From CAWKCE01 sp032127035 (GTDB lineage Bacteria; Actinomycetota; Actinomycetes; JAHEKZ01): a stretch of DNA of 64,000 nucleotides. The stretch covers positions 122,702 through 186,701 of the forward strand of contig CAWKCE010000001.1 of the NCBI GenBank assembly GCA_963848085.1, read 5' to 3'. Below the pieces are notes generated by a model. It was not told the origin of the DNA. It saw only the letters and a list, made by a program, of their open reading frames with translations, and did no database searches. The translations under genes and the position numbers were made by a program. Shown here piece after piece: positions 36,616 through 46,772 of this stretch (positions are counted from its first letter, which is position 1; every line of letters begins with the position of its first letter).

Positions 36616-37323
36616 TCACGCTAGCCCAGCCGTCGACCCTCCGGCAGGGCCGGTCGGATCTTGCCAGCCGGCCACCGCGACCACCGCATATCCGACGACG
36701 CACGCCCCCGCCTCGTTCAGCGCCTCCCCGGCAGCAGCCAGGCTGGCGCCGGTCGTCGTGACGTCGTCGACCACAACGACCCGAGCGCCGACCACGTTCG
36801 GACGCCCAGCCCGTGCCGAGAACGCGCCGGCCACGTTGGCGCTGCGGGCAGAACGTCGCAGCCCAGCCTGGTCCTGTACCGGCCGGTTCACCCGCAAAGC
36901 CGCGGCAGCCGGTATCCGACGACCGCCGGCGGCCAGCTCACGCGACGCCGACGCCGCCAACCGCCGGGCGTGGTCCTGTCCGCGCTGCCGCACCGCGGTC
37001 AACGTGGACGGCACCGGCACGAGGAGGTCGATGCGACCCGCGGGCAGCACCCCGACGGCACCGGCGAGCAGCCGGCCCAGCGGGCGGGCCAGGGCCAGCC
37101 GGCCCCGCTCCTTGTGCTCCACCAGCGCCGCGGCTAGCGCGCCGTCGTACCGGCCGGCGGCCGAGACGGGGCCACCGGCCACTGCCGCGACCGGCTGTGG
37201 CCGACCGACGGCGGCGTCGCAGTCCCGGCACCAGACGCCGGCGGTGAGGTGGCAGCCAGCACAGCGGCTGCCGAGGACGAGGTCGGCGACCCCCGCCCCC
37301 GCTCCGGTCCACCAGGACGTCAT
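36616..37323 (-). CDS. ComF-family phosphoribosyltransferase-like protein
   Basis: This 235-residue protein has an N-terminal zinc finger (CAGC...CRDC, about residues 20-35) and a PRTase domain with the PRPP-binding loop VVVVDDVTTTGAS. ComF proteins assist DNA uptake in competent species; in actinobacteria the role is unclear and could be nucleotide salvage-like. ATG 37321-37323 is chosen because the upstream 13 codons are not conserved. Located between hpf and lpqB. Confidence 0.88.
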   Translation of the reverse strand: MTSWWTGAGAGVADLVLGSRCAGCHLTAGVWCRDCDAAVGRPQPVAAVAGGPVSAAGRYDGALAAALVEHKERGRLALARPLGRLLAGAVGVLPAGRIDLLVPVPSTLTAVRQRGQDHARRLAASASRELAAGGRRIPAAAALRVNRPVQDQAGLRRSARSANVAGAFSARAGRPNVVGARVVVVDDVTTTGASLAAAGEALNEAGACVVGYAVVAVAGWQDPTGPAGGSTAGLA

Positions 37324-37407
37324 CTGGTCAGCGTGCCGACTCCGGCCAAGGACTGGCCGCACGCACCGTTCCTCGGTGGACGGATCCGTGGGCTGTGGAC
37401 CCGCCGC

Positions 37408-39141
37408 CTAGCCGGGGTAGCCGGGATCGCGGCCACGGCTGACCAGGCGCCATCCCAGCGGGGTGTCCTGCCAGACGCGGCCGTCCTCGGTGGCTGCCAG
37501 CAGCGGCCGCTCCGGTGCGGCCGCCAGCCCCACGATTCCCTGCAGCGTTCCCCCGGCTTGGACCAGGTCGCCGTCCACGCTCACCAGGAACGGCTGCATG
37601 ACCGACCCCGACACCTGGCCGAGCACCGCCAGCCCGTCCGACTCGGCCCAGGCCACATCCGCGACGTCAACGAACTGCCGGCCCAGCCGGCGCAGCCCCT
37701 CGATCTTCAGCGACCGATCGTCGACCCGGACGACCCGGGCCAGGAACAGGGCACCGGACCCGTCCGGCTGGGTCACAATGACCGCTGCGCGCGTCCCGTC
37801 GGACGCCACGCGCAGCGCCACCACCGTGCTGCGCCGTAGCTCCGGGGCGCTCACCCGGCGGGTGCGGCCGCCCTCCTCGCGGACGTGCAGAACGGTCCCG
37901 CTGCCGACCCGGTCGGCCAGCCACAGCCGCCCGTACTGGTCAAACGAGGGTCCCGCGAAGTCGCTGCCGGAGGCGACGGTCGCCACGTCCTCCGGTGCGA
38001 AGCGGCCCTGGACGACGACTTGCCGCCGGTCGCCCGTCACCGCTGCGAACACGTCCCCGGCCAGCGTTGCCGTGGGGTCGGCGACAGTGACGGACCCGGA
38101 GCCGAGCACGCCCGGGACGGGCTCGGGGGTCAACGCCGCGTACTCGTTCATCGCGCCGTCCACCACCAGGTATCCCGCCTCACCGGTCGGGGTGACGTTC
38201 GGGTCGTAGGCCGCCCAGGTGGCCGTCGTCTGGTCCAGCGGCGCGGCGGGCAGCTGCAGGGGGAGTCCCTCCACCGTGATCCGCACCGCGGTGACCTCGG
38301 ACAGCTGGTCGAGGGTCCACACCAGCTGGGCGGCCATCCGCTCCCGGTCCGCGTCGGTGGCCCCCAGCGCCTCCGCCGTGAGGTCGACCACCGCCACGCC
38401 GTTCTCCACCGGAACCGCGTCCACGACGGTGGTGGTGTCCGGGGGAAAGGCCGTGCGGACCGCCGGCGCCAGCCACGGTGTGGCGCCGTCCAGCAGCGCA
38501 CGGGCCAGGCTGGTAGCGGCACCGGGGCGGGCGATGGGGATGAACACCGGGTCCGGTACCAGGCGGTCGCCCTCCGGCGTCAGGAAGAACAGGTCGAACG
38601 AGCGGAACGACCGATCCACGTCCGAGCGGCTGAGCAGCAGGCCGGGCGCGAGCCGCGAGATCCGCCACTCGCCCGCCACCTGCGTCAGCTCGAACCGGCG
38701 TCGCACCGGGAGCACTCGACGCGGCTGCAGCAGGCCAGCCGCGTCGATGGTCGCCTCGGCCTGGGTCCGCACGATGACTGTCGACCCGTCCGCGACGAAG
38801 TCAACCCCCGCATCCGCGCCGTAGACGGTGACGCCGGCACCGGCGTCCCAGGTCGCTGCGGCCTCCGGGGCGAGGTAGAGCCGCGCCACCGCGTGGTCGT
38901 CCTCGAAGCTGGCCGAGGCCGCCAGGAAGCTGGCGACGATCTCGTCGGGTCCCAGTCCCGCCTGCGGCGGCCGGGGGAGCACCCGGATGAACGGTTCCTC
39001 GACGGCCGCCTGGACCGCGACCCCCTCCTCGATCGGTCCGGAGGTCGGGATTTCCGCGCACGCGGTCGCCGTCACGCACAGCGCCGCGACGACCGCGGCC
39101 ACCCGCACCAGCCTCGCCGATACGGGCCTGTGGTCAGGCAT
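37408..39141 (-). CDS. lpqB: Lipoprotein LpqB, MtrAB-associated
   Basis: This 577-residue lipoprotein has a signal peptide with a lipobox-like TATAC and then PTSGPIEEG, typical of LpqB. A GerMN-type domain occupies about residues 60-290, followed by a C-terminal beta-propeller-like region. LpqB interacts with the extracytoplasmic part of the MtrB kinase and affects cell-wall homeostasis and division. Its start overlaps the mtrB stop by eight bases, so translation is coupled within mtrA-mtrB-lpqB. Confidence 0.92.
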   Translation of the reverse strand: MPDHRPVSARLVRVAAVVAALCVTATACAEIPTSGPIEEGVAVQAAVEEPFIRVLPRPPQAGLGPDEIVASFLAASASFEDDHAVARLYLAPEAAATWDAGAGVTVYGADAGVDFVADGSTVIVRTQAEATIDAAGLLQPRRVLPVRRRFELTQVAGEWRISRLAPGLLLSRSDVDRSFRSFDLFFLTPEGDRLVPDPVFIPIARPGAATSLARALLDGATPWLAPAVRTAFPPDTTTVVDAVPVENGVAVVDLTAEALGATDADRERMAAQLVWTLDQLSEVTAVRITVEGLPLQLPAAPLDQTTATWAAYDPNVTPTGEAGYLVVDGAMNEYAALTPEPVPGVLGSGSVTVADPTATLAGDVFAAVTGDRRQVVVQGRFAPEDVATVASGSDFAGPSFDQYGRLWLADRVGSGTVLHVREEGGRTRRVSAPELRRSTVVALRVASDGTRAAVIVTQPDGSGALFLARVVRVDDRSLKIEGLRRLGRQFVDVADVAWAESDGLAVLGQVSGSVMQPFLVSVDGDLVQAGGTLQGIVGLAAAPERPLLAATEDGRVWQDTPLGWRLVSRGRDPGYPG

Positions 39142-40783
39142 CCGGCGCTCCCTCGTCCGCGTCTGCCTCCCACCGCGGAGCGGGGCCCCCCACCGCCACG
39201 GGCAGCCGTCGGGTCTGGTCCGCGTCGGCCGGCTCGAGCGGCAGGGGCGAGCTCACCAGCTCGTCCTGCAGTCGACAGGGCAGCGTGAGCCGGAAGTTCG
39301 CGCCGTCGCCCGGCTGCCCCCAGGCCTGAAGCCAGCCGCCATGAAGGCTGGCGTCCTCCAGCGCGATGGCCAGGCCGAGGCCGGTGCCACCGGTCGTGCG
39401 CGCGCGCGCCGGGTCGGCCCGCCAGAACCGGTTGAACACCAGCGAGGACTCGCCCGGCCGGAGCCCGACACCGTGATCGCGGACCGACACCGCCACCGCG
39501 CCGTCTCCGCAGCGGACGCAGACGTCCACCGGCCGCCCCTCGCTGTGCTCGACCGCGTTGTCGACCAGGTTGCGCAGTACGCGCTCGATGCGCCGGACAT
39601 CCACGTCCGCGATGCACTCGTCACTCGGGAGGTCCATGCGGACCGTGGTCTGACGGCGCTCCGACAGCGGAGCCGCCATCTCGACCACTCGTGTCACGAC
39701 GCCGCGCAGGTCGGTGGCCTGCGGATCGAGGACGGCCGCTCCGGCGTCGAACCGGCTGATCTCGAGAAGATCGGTGAGCAGCGACTCGAACCGGTCGAGC
39801 TGGGTCTGCAGCAGCTCGGCCGACCGGGACGTCGCCGGGTCGAAGTCCACGCGCGCGTCATGCAGGACGTCCGCCGCCATCCGGACGGTGGTGAGCGGCG
39901 TGCGGAGCTCGTGCGACACGTCGGAGACGAACCGTCGTTGCACCCGCGACAACTCCTCGAGCTGTCCGATCTGGCGCTGCAGGCTGGCCGCCATGTGGTT
40001 GAACGACGTTGCCAGCCGGGCGAGGTCGTCCTCGCCGGAGACGGTCATCCGCTCCGAGAGCCGGCCGGCGGAGAACTGCTCGGCGATGCTGGCGGCGTAC
40101 CGCACGGGGTCGACGACCTGACGGGTCACGAACCATGCGATCAACCCAAGGAGAAGGACCAGCACCAACCCGGCGAAGACCAGCGTGCGTCGCACCAAGT
40201 CGAGCGTCGCCTGCTCCTGCCCCAAGGGGAACACGTAGTAAAGCTCATACGTCCCCAGCCCACGGACGGTCAGCGGGGCCCCGACGGCGAGCCCCGGAAC
40301 CGGCAGCCGGCCGTCGGTGTAGACGATCTCGGTGTAGGTCCACGCCTGCCGATCGCCCGCCACGACCGCGGTCCGCAGATCCACCGGGACCGAGGCCTCG
40401 CTGACCAGGTTCGTGCCTCGTTGCGGCACTCCGACAGACGAGCTCAGGAGGAGGACGTCGTACAGCCGCGGTGTCCCGCCCCCTCGGTTCGCCAGCTGGA
40501 AGGCGACTTGGTCGATGAGCCGGGTGGCCGCAGCCGTGTCGGTCTGGTCGGAGGCGGCGACCAGACCCTGGGCCTGGGTGAGGCCCGCCCTGGCCTCGAG
40601 CAGCGACGACCGCTCCTTGGCGTCGAGCAGGCCGTTGGAGATCCGGCCGACGAGGACCTGACCCAGGACGATGACGACGAGCAGCGACAGGGCGAGGGTC
40701 GTGGTCACCACGCGGAAGAACAGCGAGCGCCGCCACCGACCACGGAGGGCCCCGGCGAAGCGGCTCGTCGATCCTGGCTGCAT
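39134..40783 (-). CDS. mtrB: Sensor histidine kinase MtrB
   Basis: This 549-residue kinase has two membrane helices (about 20-45 and 205-228) enclosing an extracellular sensor domain, then a HAMP domain. The HisKA box reads FVSDVSHELRTPLTTVRMA, with the phospho-histidine in SHELRTP. The HATPase domain has N (NLVDNAVEHS), G1 (VRDHGVGL) and G2 (GGTGLGLAI). With MtrA it controls cell-wall, osmotic and division genes. It starts 13 bp after mtrA. Confidence 0.95.
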   Translation of the reverse strand: MQPGSTSRFAGALRGRWRRSLFFRVVTTTLALSLLVVIVLGQVLVGRISNGLLDAKERSSLLEARAGLTQAQGLVAASDQTDTAAATRLIDQVAFQLANRGGGTPRLYDVLLLSSSVGVPQRGTNLVSEASVPVDLRTAVVAGDRQAWTYTEIVYTDGRLPVPGLAVGAPLTVRGLGTYELYYVFPLGQEQATLDLVRRTLVFAGLVLVLLLGLIAWFVTRQVVDPVRYAASIAEQFSAGRLSERMTVSGEDDLARLATSFNHMAASLQRQIGQLEELSRVQRRFVSDVSHELRTPLTTVRMAADVLHDARVDFDPATSRSAELLQTQLDRFESLLTDLLEISRFDAGAAVLDPQATDLRGVVTRVVEMAAPLSERRQTTVRMDLPSDECIADVDVRRIERVLRNLVDNAVEHSEGRPVDVCVRCGDGAVAVSVRDHGVGLRPGESSLVFNRFWRADPARARTTGGTGLGLAIALEDASLHGGWLQAWGQPGDGANFRLTLPCRLQDELVSSPLPLEPADADQTRRLPVAVGGPAPRWEADADEGAPDA

Positions 40784-40796
40784 CAGTTGCGGCCGG

Positions 40797-41483
40797 TCAG
40801 GCCGATCCTGCCCGGTACCCCACGCCGCGCACCGTCACCACGATCTCGGGGTGCTCCGGGTCGAGCTCGATCTTCGACCGGAGACGCTGGACGTGCACAT
40901 TGACCAGCCTGGTGTCCGCGGCGTGGCGATACCCCCAGACCTGCTCGAGCAGCACCTCGCGGCTGAACACCTGCCAGGGCTTCCGTGCCAGCGCCACGAG
41001 CAGGTCGAACTCCAGCGGCGTCAGCCCGATCGTGGTCTCACCACGCCGGACGACGTGCCCCGCGACGTCGACGGAGAGGTCGCCGATCTGCAGCGTCTCG
41101 GGCGGGATGTCGTCGTTGCGACGCATCCGCGCCCGCACCCGAGCGACGAGCTCCTTGGGCTTGAACGGCTTGACGACGTAGTCGTCCGCCCCGGACTCCA
41201 GACCCAGCACGACGTCGACGGTGTCGCCCTTCGCCGTCAGCATGACAATCGGCACTCCGGACTCGGCGCGGATCTCCCGACAGACCTCGATGCCGTCTTT
41301 CCCCGGGAGCATCAGGTCGAGCAGGATCAGGTCCGGACGCGACTCCCGGAACAGGCCGAGGGCACTCTCGCCGTCGGCGCACAGGACGGCTTCGAAGCCC
41401 TCCCCGCGCAACACGATCCCGAGCATCTCCGACAAAGCAGTGTCGTCGTCGACGACCAGAACGCGACCCTTCATGAGGGACAT
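40797..41483 (-). CDS. mtrA: Response regulator MtrA (OmpR family)
   Basis: This 228-residue regulator is the length of mycobacterial MtrA. The receiver domain has VDDDTALSEMLG, acceptor D56 in LLDLMLPGKDG, and DDYVVKPFKPKEL. The winged-helix output domain has LTPLEFDLL, QVFSREVLLEQVWGY and RLVNVHVQRLRSKIE. The ATG at 41481-41483 is used; ATG 41474 (MKGRVLV) is also possible. Only 40 bases separate it from the divergent membrane-protein gene, so promoters of the two must overlap or lie inside coding sequence. Confidence 0.96.
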   Translation of the reverse strand: MSLMKGRVLVVDDDTALSEMLGIVLRGEGFEAVLCADGESALGLFRESRPDLILLDLMLPGKDGIEVCREIRAESGVPIVMLTAKGDTVDVVLGLESGADDYVVKPFKPKELVARVRARMRRNDDIPPETLQIGDLSVDVAGHVVRRGETTIGLTPLEFDLLVALARKPWQVFSREVLLEQVWGYRHAADTRLVNVHVQRLRSKIELDPEHPEIVVTVRGVGYRAGSA

Positions 41484-41523
41484 CGTCGCACCCCACCAGC
41501 AGGACGGGGGCCCATGGCACCAT

Positions 41524-42726
41524 ATGGCGGTGTCCGACCCCACCGACGAAGGCGCCCCGTCGTCCCCTGACCACCCCGTGCGCCCGTCGACGCCGGAGCC
41601 CGCCGGCTGGTCCCCCACCCAGCCGCCGCCTCAAGCACCGCCGCCAGGGTGGGGCGGCGCCCCACCCCCCACGACGCCCCCCGTCGGGTGGGGGTCGGCT
41701 CCGCCTCCGCCCCTACCGGGCCGGGACTCGGGGTGGACACCGGTCCCCGCGGCCGCCCGACCGGGGGTGATCCCGCTGCGCCCGCTGGGCGTCGGAGAGG
41801 TCCTGGAGGGCGCGTGGGGCGTCTTCCGCCGCCACTGGCGGCTCCTCCTCCCGGTGAGCGCGGCGGTGGCCTTCGCCACTGCGCTGGCGGCCGTCCCCTA
41901 CACGCTGCTCGTGGCCGACGCCCTGCGACCTCTCCTCGAGCTGGACCAGCAGCAGGTCGACCAGGCGATGGTGGAGGACGCCTTCAGGGAGGCGACGCAG
42001 TCTCTCGGGTCGCTGGGGGCGGCCCTGCTGTTCAGCTCCGCAGTCGCGATGTTCGGGCTGGTCGTGCTCGTCGGCGTGGTCACCGTCGTGACCGGCGATG
42101 CCGTCCTCGGTCGACCGGCCCCGTGGGGCACCGTCTGGCCGCGGGTGCGTTCGCGCCTGCTCGCCCTGGCCGGCACATCGCTGCTGGTGACGGCCGGCCA
42201 CCTGACGTTCGCAGTGGCGGCTGCTGCGCTGGTCGCGCTTCCGTACCTCGCGTTCGGGCCCGGGGGGTTGTTCCTCGGGGCCATGCTCGCCCTCGCCCTG
42301 GTTCCGGGGTGGGCCTACGTGCTGGTGCGGTGGGTGGTCGCAGCACCGGCCGCGGTGCTCGAGCGCGCCTCTCCGGTCCTTGCCCTGCGCCGGTCATGGT
42401 CGCTGCTGGCCGGTGCCTGGTGGCGGACGTTCGGCCTGCTCGTGCTGTTGGCGTTGATATACGGCGGTCTCAGCACCGTCATCTCGACCCCGCTGTCGAT
42501 CGTGGCCCAGGCCGGGAACCCGAGCTTCGGCACGTCGTCGTCGATCGACCCCGACATCTTCCGCAGCCTGATGCTGGTGAGTCTGTTGGCGTCGTTCGTC
42601 ACGGCCGCCCTGGTCTACCCGTTCGTCTCGTCGGCGATCGTGATCCGCTACCTGGACCAGCGCATGCGGCAGGAGGATCTGGCCGTCCGCCTGGCCGAAA
42701 CCGCGCGAGGCGACGTCAGCCGCTGA
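41524..42726 (+). CDS. Polytopic membrane protein, function unknown
   Basis: This 400-residue protein has a Pro-rich cytoplasmic N-terminus (about 90 residues, GWGGAPPPTTPP-like) followed by about six hydrophobic segments. The motif PLGVGEVLEGAWGVFRRHW begins the membrane part and resembles the DUF7847/'glycerophosphoryl diester phosphodiesterase membrane domain' proteins common in actinobacteria. No enzymatic domain is present. Divergent from mtrA; its stop overlaps the CPBP gene's stop by 11 bp in convergent orientation. Confidence 0.75.
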   Translation: MAVSDPTDEGAPSSPDHPVRPSTPEPAGWSPTQPPPQAPPPGWGGAPPPTTPPVGWGSAPPPPLPGRDSGWTPVPAAARPGVIPLRPLGVGEVLEGAWGVFRRHWRLLLPVSAAVAFATALAAVPYTLLVADALRPLLELDQQQVDQAMVEDAFREATQSLGSLGAALLFSSAVAMFGLVVLVGVVTVVTGDAVLGRPAPWGTVWPRVRSRLLALAGTSLLVTAGHLTFAVAAAALVALPYLAFGPGGLFLGAMLALALVPGWAYVLVRWVVAAPAAVLERASPVLALRRSWSLLAGAWWRTFGLLVLLALIYGGLSTVISTPLSIVAQAGNPSFGTSSSIDPDIFRSLMLVSLLASFVTAALVYPFVSSAIVIRYLDQRMRQEDLAVRLAETARGDVSR

Positions 42727-43585
42727 GCGCCAAGAAGACCGCGGCCGTGGAGTTGACGGTGGCGTGGGCCAGCATCGACGAGCCCAGACCGCCGTAGTGG
42801 CGGATCACCCCGAGCAGCAGACCGGCATACAGCAGGCTCAGCAGCCGGACCGGCTCGAAATGGATCAGCGCGAACGGAACCGCCGCGATGGCTGTGGCGA
42901 CCCAGGGGCTGGCGCCGCGCTTGACGACCGCGCCCCACAGCAGGCCGCGGAACGACAGCTCCTCGACGAACGGTGCTCCGAGAGCGATCATCACCAACAG
43001 CACAGTGAACGCCGCCGTGGCGGTGCGCATCTGGTCCACCATCTCGGCTGCCGCCGAGTTGATCTCGATGTTGAACGCCGCACTGACGATCACGTCCAGG
43101 GCGGTCATGCCGAAGAACAGCACCACGCCGCCCCCCAGGCCGATCAGCAGGGCTCGGCCGGACACCACAAAGCCGTACGACCGTCGCCAACCGGGGCCCT
43201 TCCGGCGCCCGGCCCACAACGGCCAACCCGCCAGTCCCGCCCACATGAGCAGCTGCAGCCCGACCACGAGCCAGGCGCCGCCGGCCGACGTCAGGTCGAG
43301 CTCGGTCGCACCTGACGCCACCACCCACACCACCAGACCAATGGTCGGCAGCAGCACAAGCAGCGCGGTGACGAGGCTGGTCCAGCCGACGTCGCCCCAG
43401 CCCCATCGGCCCTGCGGCGGACCCACCACGCCCGCAGCTAGGCCCCCGTCGCCGGACGTGGGCGCCGGGGCCGCAGCCGGGGCTACGCCCCCGGTCCAGG
43501 TGCGTCCGTCCCAGTAGCGCTGACTGGCGGTGTCCCACGGGTCGGGGTACCAGCCCGCCGGTGGCAGCACGGTCTGTTCGGTCAC
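42716..43585 (-). CDS. DUF2510-CPBP family intramembrane protease
   Basis: This 289-residue protein begins with a DUF2510 domain (11-33, GWYPDP...RYWDGRTWT) and continues as a polytopic CPBP/Abi protein. Active-site motifs EELSFRG, ALIHFEP and HATVN provide the Glu-Glu, His and Asn/His ligands expected for intramembrane proteolysis. Substrate unknown. GTG 43583-43585 is preferred; the frame upstream to 43720 is not conserved. Confidence 0.87.
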   Translation of the reverse strand: MTEQTVLPPAGWYPDPWDTASQRYWDGRTWTGGVAPAAAPAPTSGDGGLAAGVVGPPQGRWGWGDVGWTSLVTALLVLLPTIGLVVWVVASGATELDLTSAGGAWLVVGLQLLMWAGLAGWPLWAGRRKGPGWRRSYGFVVSGRALLIGLGGGVVLFFGMTALDVIVSAAFNIEINSAAAEMVDQMRTATAAFTVLLVMIALGAPFVEELSFRGLLWGAVVKRGASPWVATAIAAVPFALIHFEPVRLLSLLYAGLLLGVIRHYGGLGSSMLAHATVNSTAAVFLALSG

Positions 43586-43659
43586 CCCACCAGGGTGCCA
43601 GCCCCATCGCGCGTCCACCAACCGCGGTGCGCCGTCCGGGTGATCCCCGACGCCACAGC

Positions 43660-44310
43660 TCAGCGCACGACCCGAATGTTGAAGTCGGCAGTCCCGGACG
43701 CCTGCATGAGGCGCAGCCACAGCGGCAGGTACATCTCCATGCCGCGGGCAGCGTCGACGGTCCCCAGGTCGACGACGTGGTCGGCACTCCAGCCGAGCCC
43801 GGCGAGCAGGCTGCGGACGGTGTCCTTAGCGGCCGCATCGTCGCCGGCGACGAACGCGTCCGACGGTTCCGACAACGACCCCGGTGCGACCATGACCGAG
43901 GCGCCCATGGTGTTGAGGGTCTTGACCACTCGGGTGAGCGGGAAGGCGCGCTGGACCTGTTCGGCCAGGCTGTCGATGTCCTTGACCAGCAGGGTCGGGG
44001 GGAACCCGCCGGAGAAGTCCAGCGGGTTCGACACGTCGATGAGCACCTTGCCGGCCAGCTGGTCCGCTCCGGCCGCCGACAGCGCAGCCAGCGTGGCCGC
44101 CCCCGAGGTCGCGTTCACCACGACCTCACCGAAGGAGGCAGCGTCGGCGAAGGTCCCGTGCGAGGCGGCTGCCCCGTGCTCCGCGGCCCAGGAAGCAGCA
44201 GCCGCGTTGTCCGCGGTGCGGGACCCCAGCCGAACCTCGTGGCCGGCAGCGACCCAGCCGCCGCCCAGCGTCGTGCCGACGACTCCGGTCCCCAGCACGC
44301 CCAGCCGCAC
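43660..44310 (-). CDS. NADPH-dependent F420 reductase-like NAD(P)-binding protein
   Basis: This 216-residue single-domain Rossmann protein opens RLGVLGTGVVGTTLGGGW (the GxGxxG nucleotide loop), has HEVRLGSRTADN, where the SR pair is the usual NADPH 2'-phosphate contact, and conserved segments VLIDVSNPLDFSGGFPP and VVKTLNTMGA. These are typical of F420:NADP oxidoreductase (Fno/Npd)-like proteins. fbiC in the same window shows that the organism makes the F420 precursor, which supports but does not prove that activity. Next to ahcY (30 bp). Confidence 0.8.
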   Translation of the reverse strand: MRLGVLGTGVVGTTLGGGWVAAGHEVRLGSRTADNAAAASWAAEHGAAASHGTFADAASFGEVVVNATSGAATLAALSAAGADQLAGKVLIDVSNPLDFSGGFPPTLLVKDIDSLAEQVQRAFPLTRVVKTLNTMGASVMVAPGSLSEPSDAFVAGDDAAAKDTVRSLLAGLGWSADHVVDLGTVDAARGMEMYLPLWLRLMQASGTADFNIRVVR

Positions 44311-44340
44311 GCCCGCTCCTCCGCCCTGCGTCCTTACCCC

Positions 44341-45780
<1,440 letters not shown>

Positions 45781-45845
45781 CACGTCTCCCATCGGGTTGC
45801 CTCAGGGTACCCGCGATGCCGGCAACCGGCCCGGCGGCACCGTCG

Positions 45846-46772
45846 TCAGGCGTGGCCGGTCCGGAGTCGGTCGAGGTCCGGTTCCACGTACACCCAACGC
45901 GCGGTCGGAACCACCTCCCGGATCCGCTGCTCGGCATCGTCGATCGTGCGCGCGATCGCCCACGCGGAGTCGTCCACGGCAACCGCGATCTTCACCCCGA
46001 CCAGCAGCTCGTCAGGGCCGGTGTGGAGCGTGCGCAGGTGAATCACGCGCTCCACGTCGGGGCTTGCCTCCAGCGCGTCTCGGATCGCTGACTCCTGCTC
46101 GGGCAGGGCACCCTCCCCCACCAGCAGACTGGCCATCTCGATCGCGAGGAAGACGGCGATCACCACCAGCAGCGCACCGACGCCCATGGCTCCGACGCCG
46201 TCCCATCGTGCGTCACCGGTCACCGAGGCGGTGGCGATGCCGGCCAGCGCGAACACCAGTCCGACCAAGGCCCCGAGGTCCTCCAGCAGAATCACCGGAA
46301 GCTCGGGCTGACGCGCCCGACGCACGAACTGAAGCAGTGAGTGCCGCCCGCGGGCGGAGTTGCTCTCCCGAAGCGCAGTGCGGAAGGACAGTGACTCCAA
46401 AACGATGGCGATACCCAGGACGACGTAGGCGACCACGGGCCGGTCCAACGGCTCGGGGAAGTGCCACTTGTGCCAACCCTCGTACAGGGAGAACAACCCG
46501 CCCACGAGGAACAGCACGATCGAGACGACGAACGCGTAGACGTAGCGCAGGCGGCCGTAGCCGAACGGGTGCCGCGAAGTGGGTGGCCGGCGGGACCGTC
46601 GACCACCCACCAGGAGCAGCACCTGGTTGCCGGAGTCGGCTACCGAGTGCACTGCCTCCGCCAACATGGACGACGAGCCGGTGAGGGCGAAGGCGACGAA
46701 CTTGCTGACCGCGATCCCCAGGTTGGCCAGCAAGGCGGCGATGACCGCTCTGGTACCGCCCTCGGTGCTCAC
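45846..46772 (-). CDS. Cation diffusion facilitator transporter
   Basis: This 308-residue CDF protein has about six membrane helices. The helix-II metal site HSVADSGNQ is intact. Helix V reads LLEDLGALVG, the Glu/Asp variant seen in the ZnT9-like branch instead of HxxxD. A C-terminal ferredoxin-like domain (about 225-305) follows. Probable Zn2+/divalent cation exporter. GTG 46770-46772 overlaps the stop of the upstream isomerase gene (GTGA), so it may be co-translated with the sugar-phosphate operon. Confidence 0.88.
   Translation of the reverse strand: MSTEGGTRAVIAALLANLGIAVSKFVAFALTGSSSMLAEAVHSVADSGNQVLLLVGGRRSRRPPTSRHPFGYGRLRYVYAFVVSIVLFLVGGLFSLYEGWHKWHFPEPLDRPVVAYVVLGIAIVLESLSFRTALRESNSARGRHSLLQFVRRARQPELPVILLEDLGALVGLVFALAGIATASVTGDARWDGVGAMGVGALLVVIAVFLAIEMASLLVGEGALPEQESAIRDALEASPDVERVIHLRTLHTGPDELLVGVKIAVAVDDSAWAIARTIDDAEQRIREVVPTARWVYVEPDLDRLRTGHA

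Noticed and set aside
45781..45845. SAH riboswitch upstream of ahcY
   Set aside because: Only 65 bases are available and no matching fold or conserved core is visible.
45846..46772. Unusual metal site in the CDF transporter
   Set aside because: The LLEDLGALVG variant is known for a ZnT9-like branch, so it is not exceptional.
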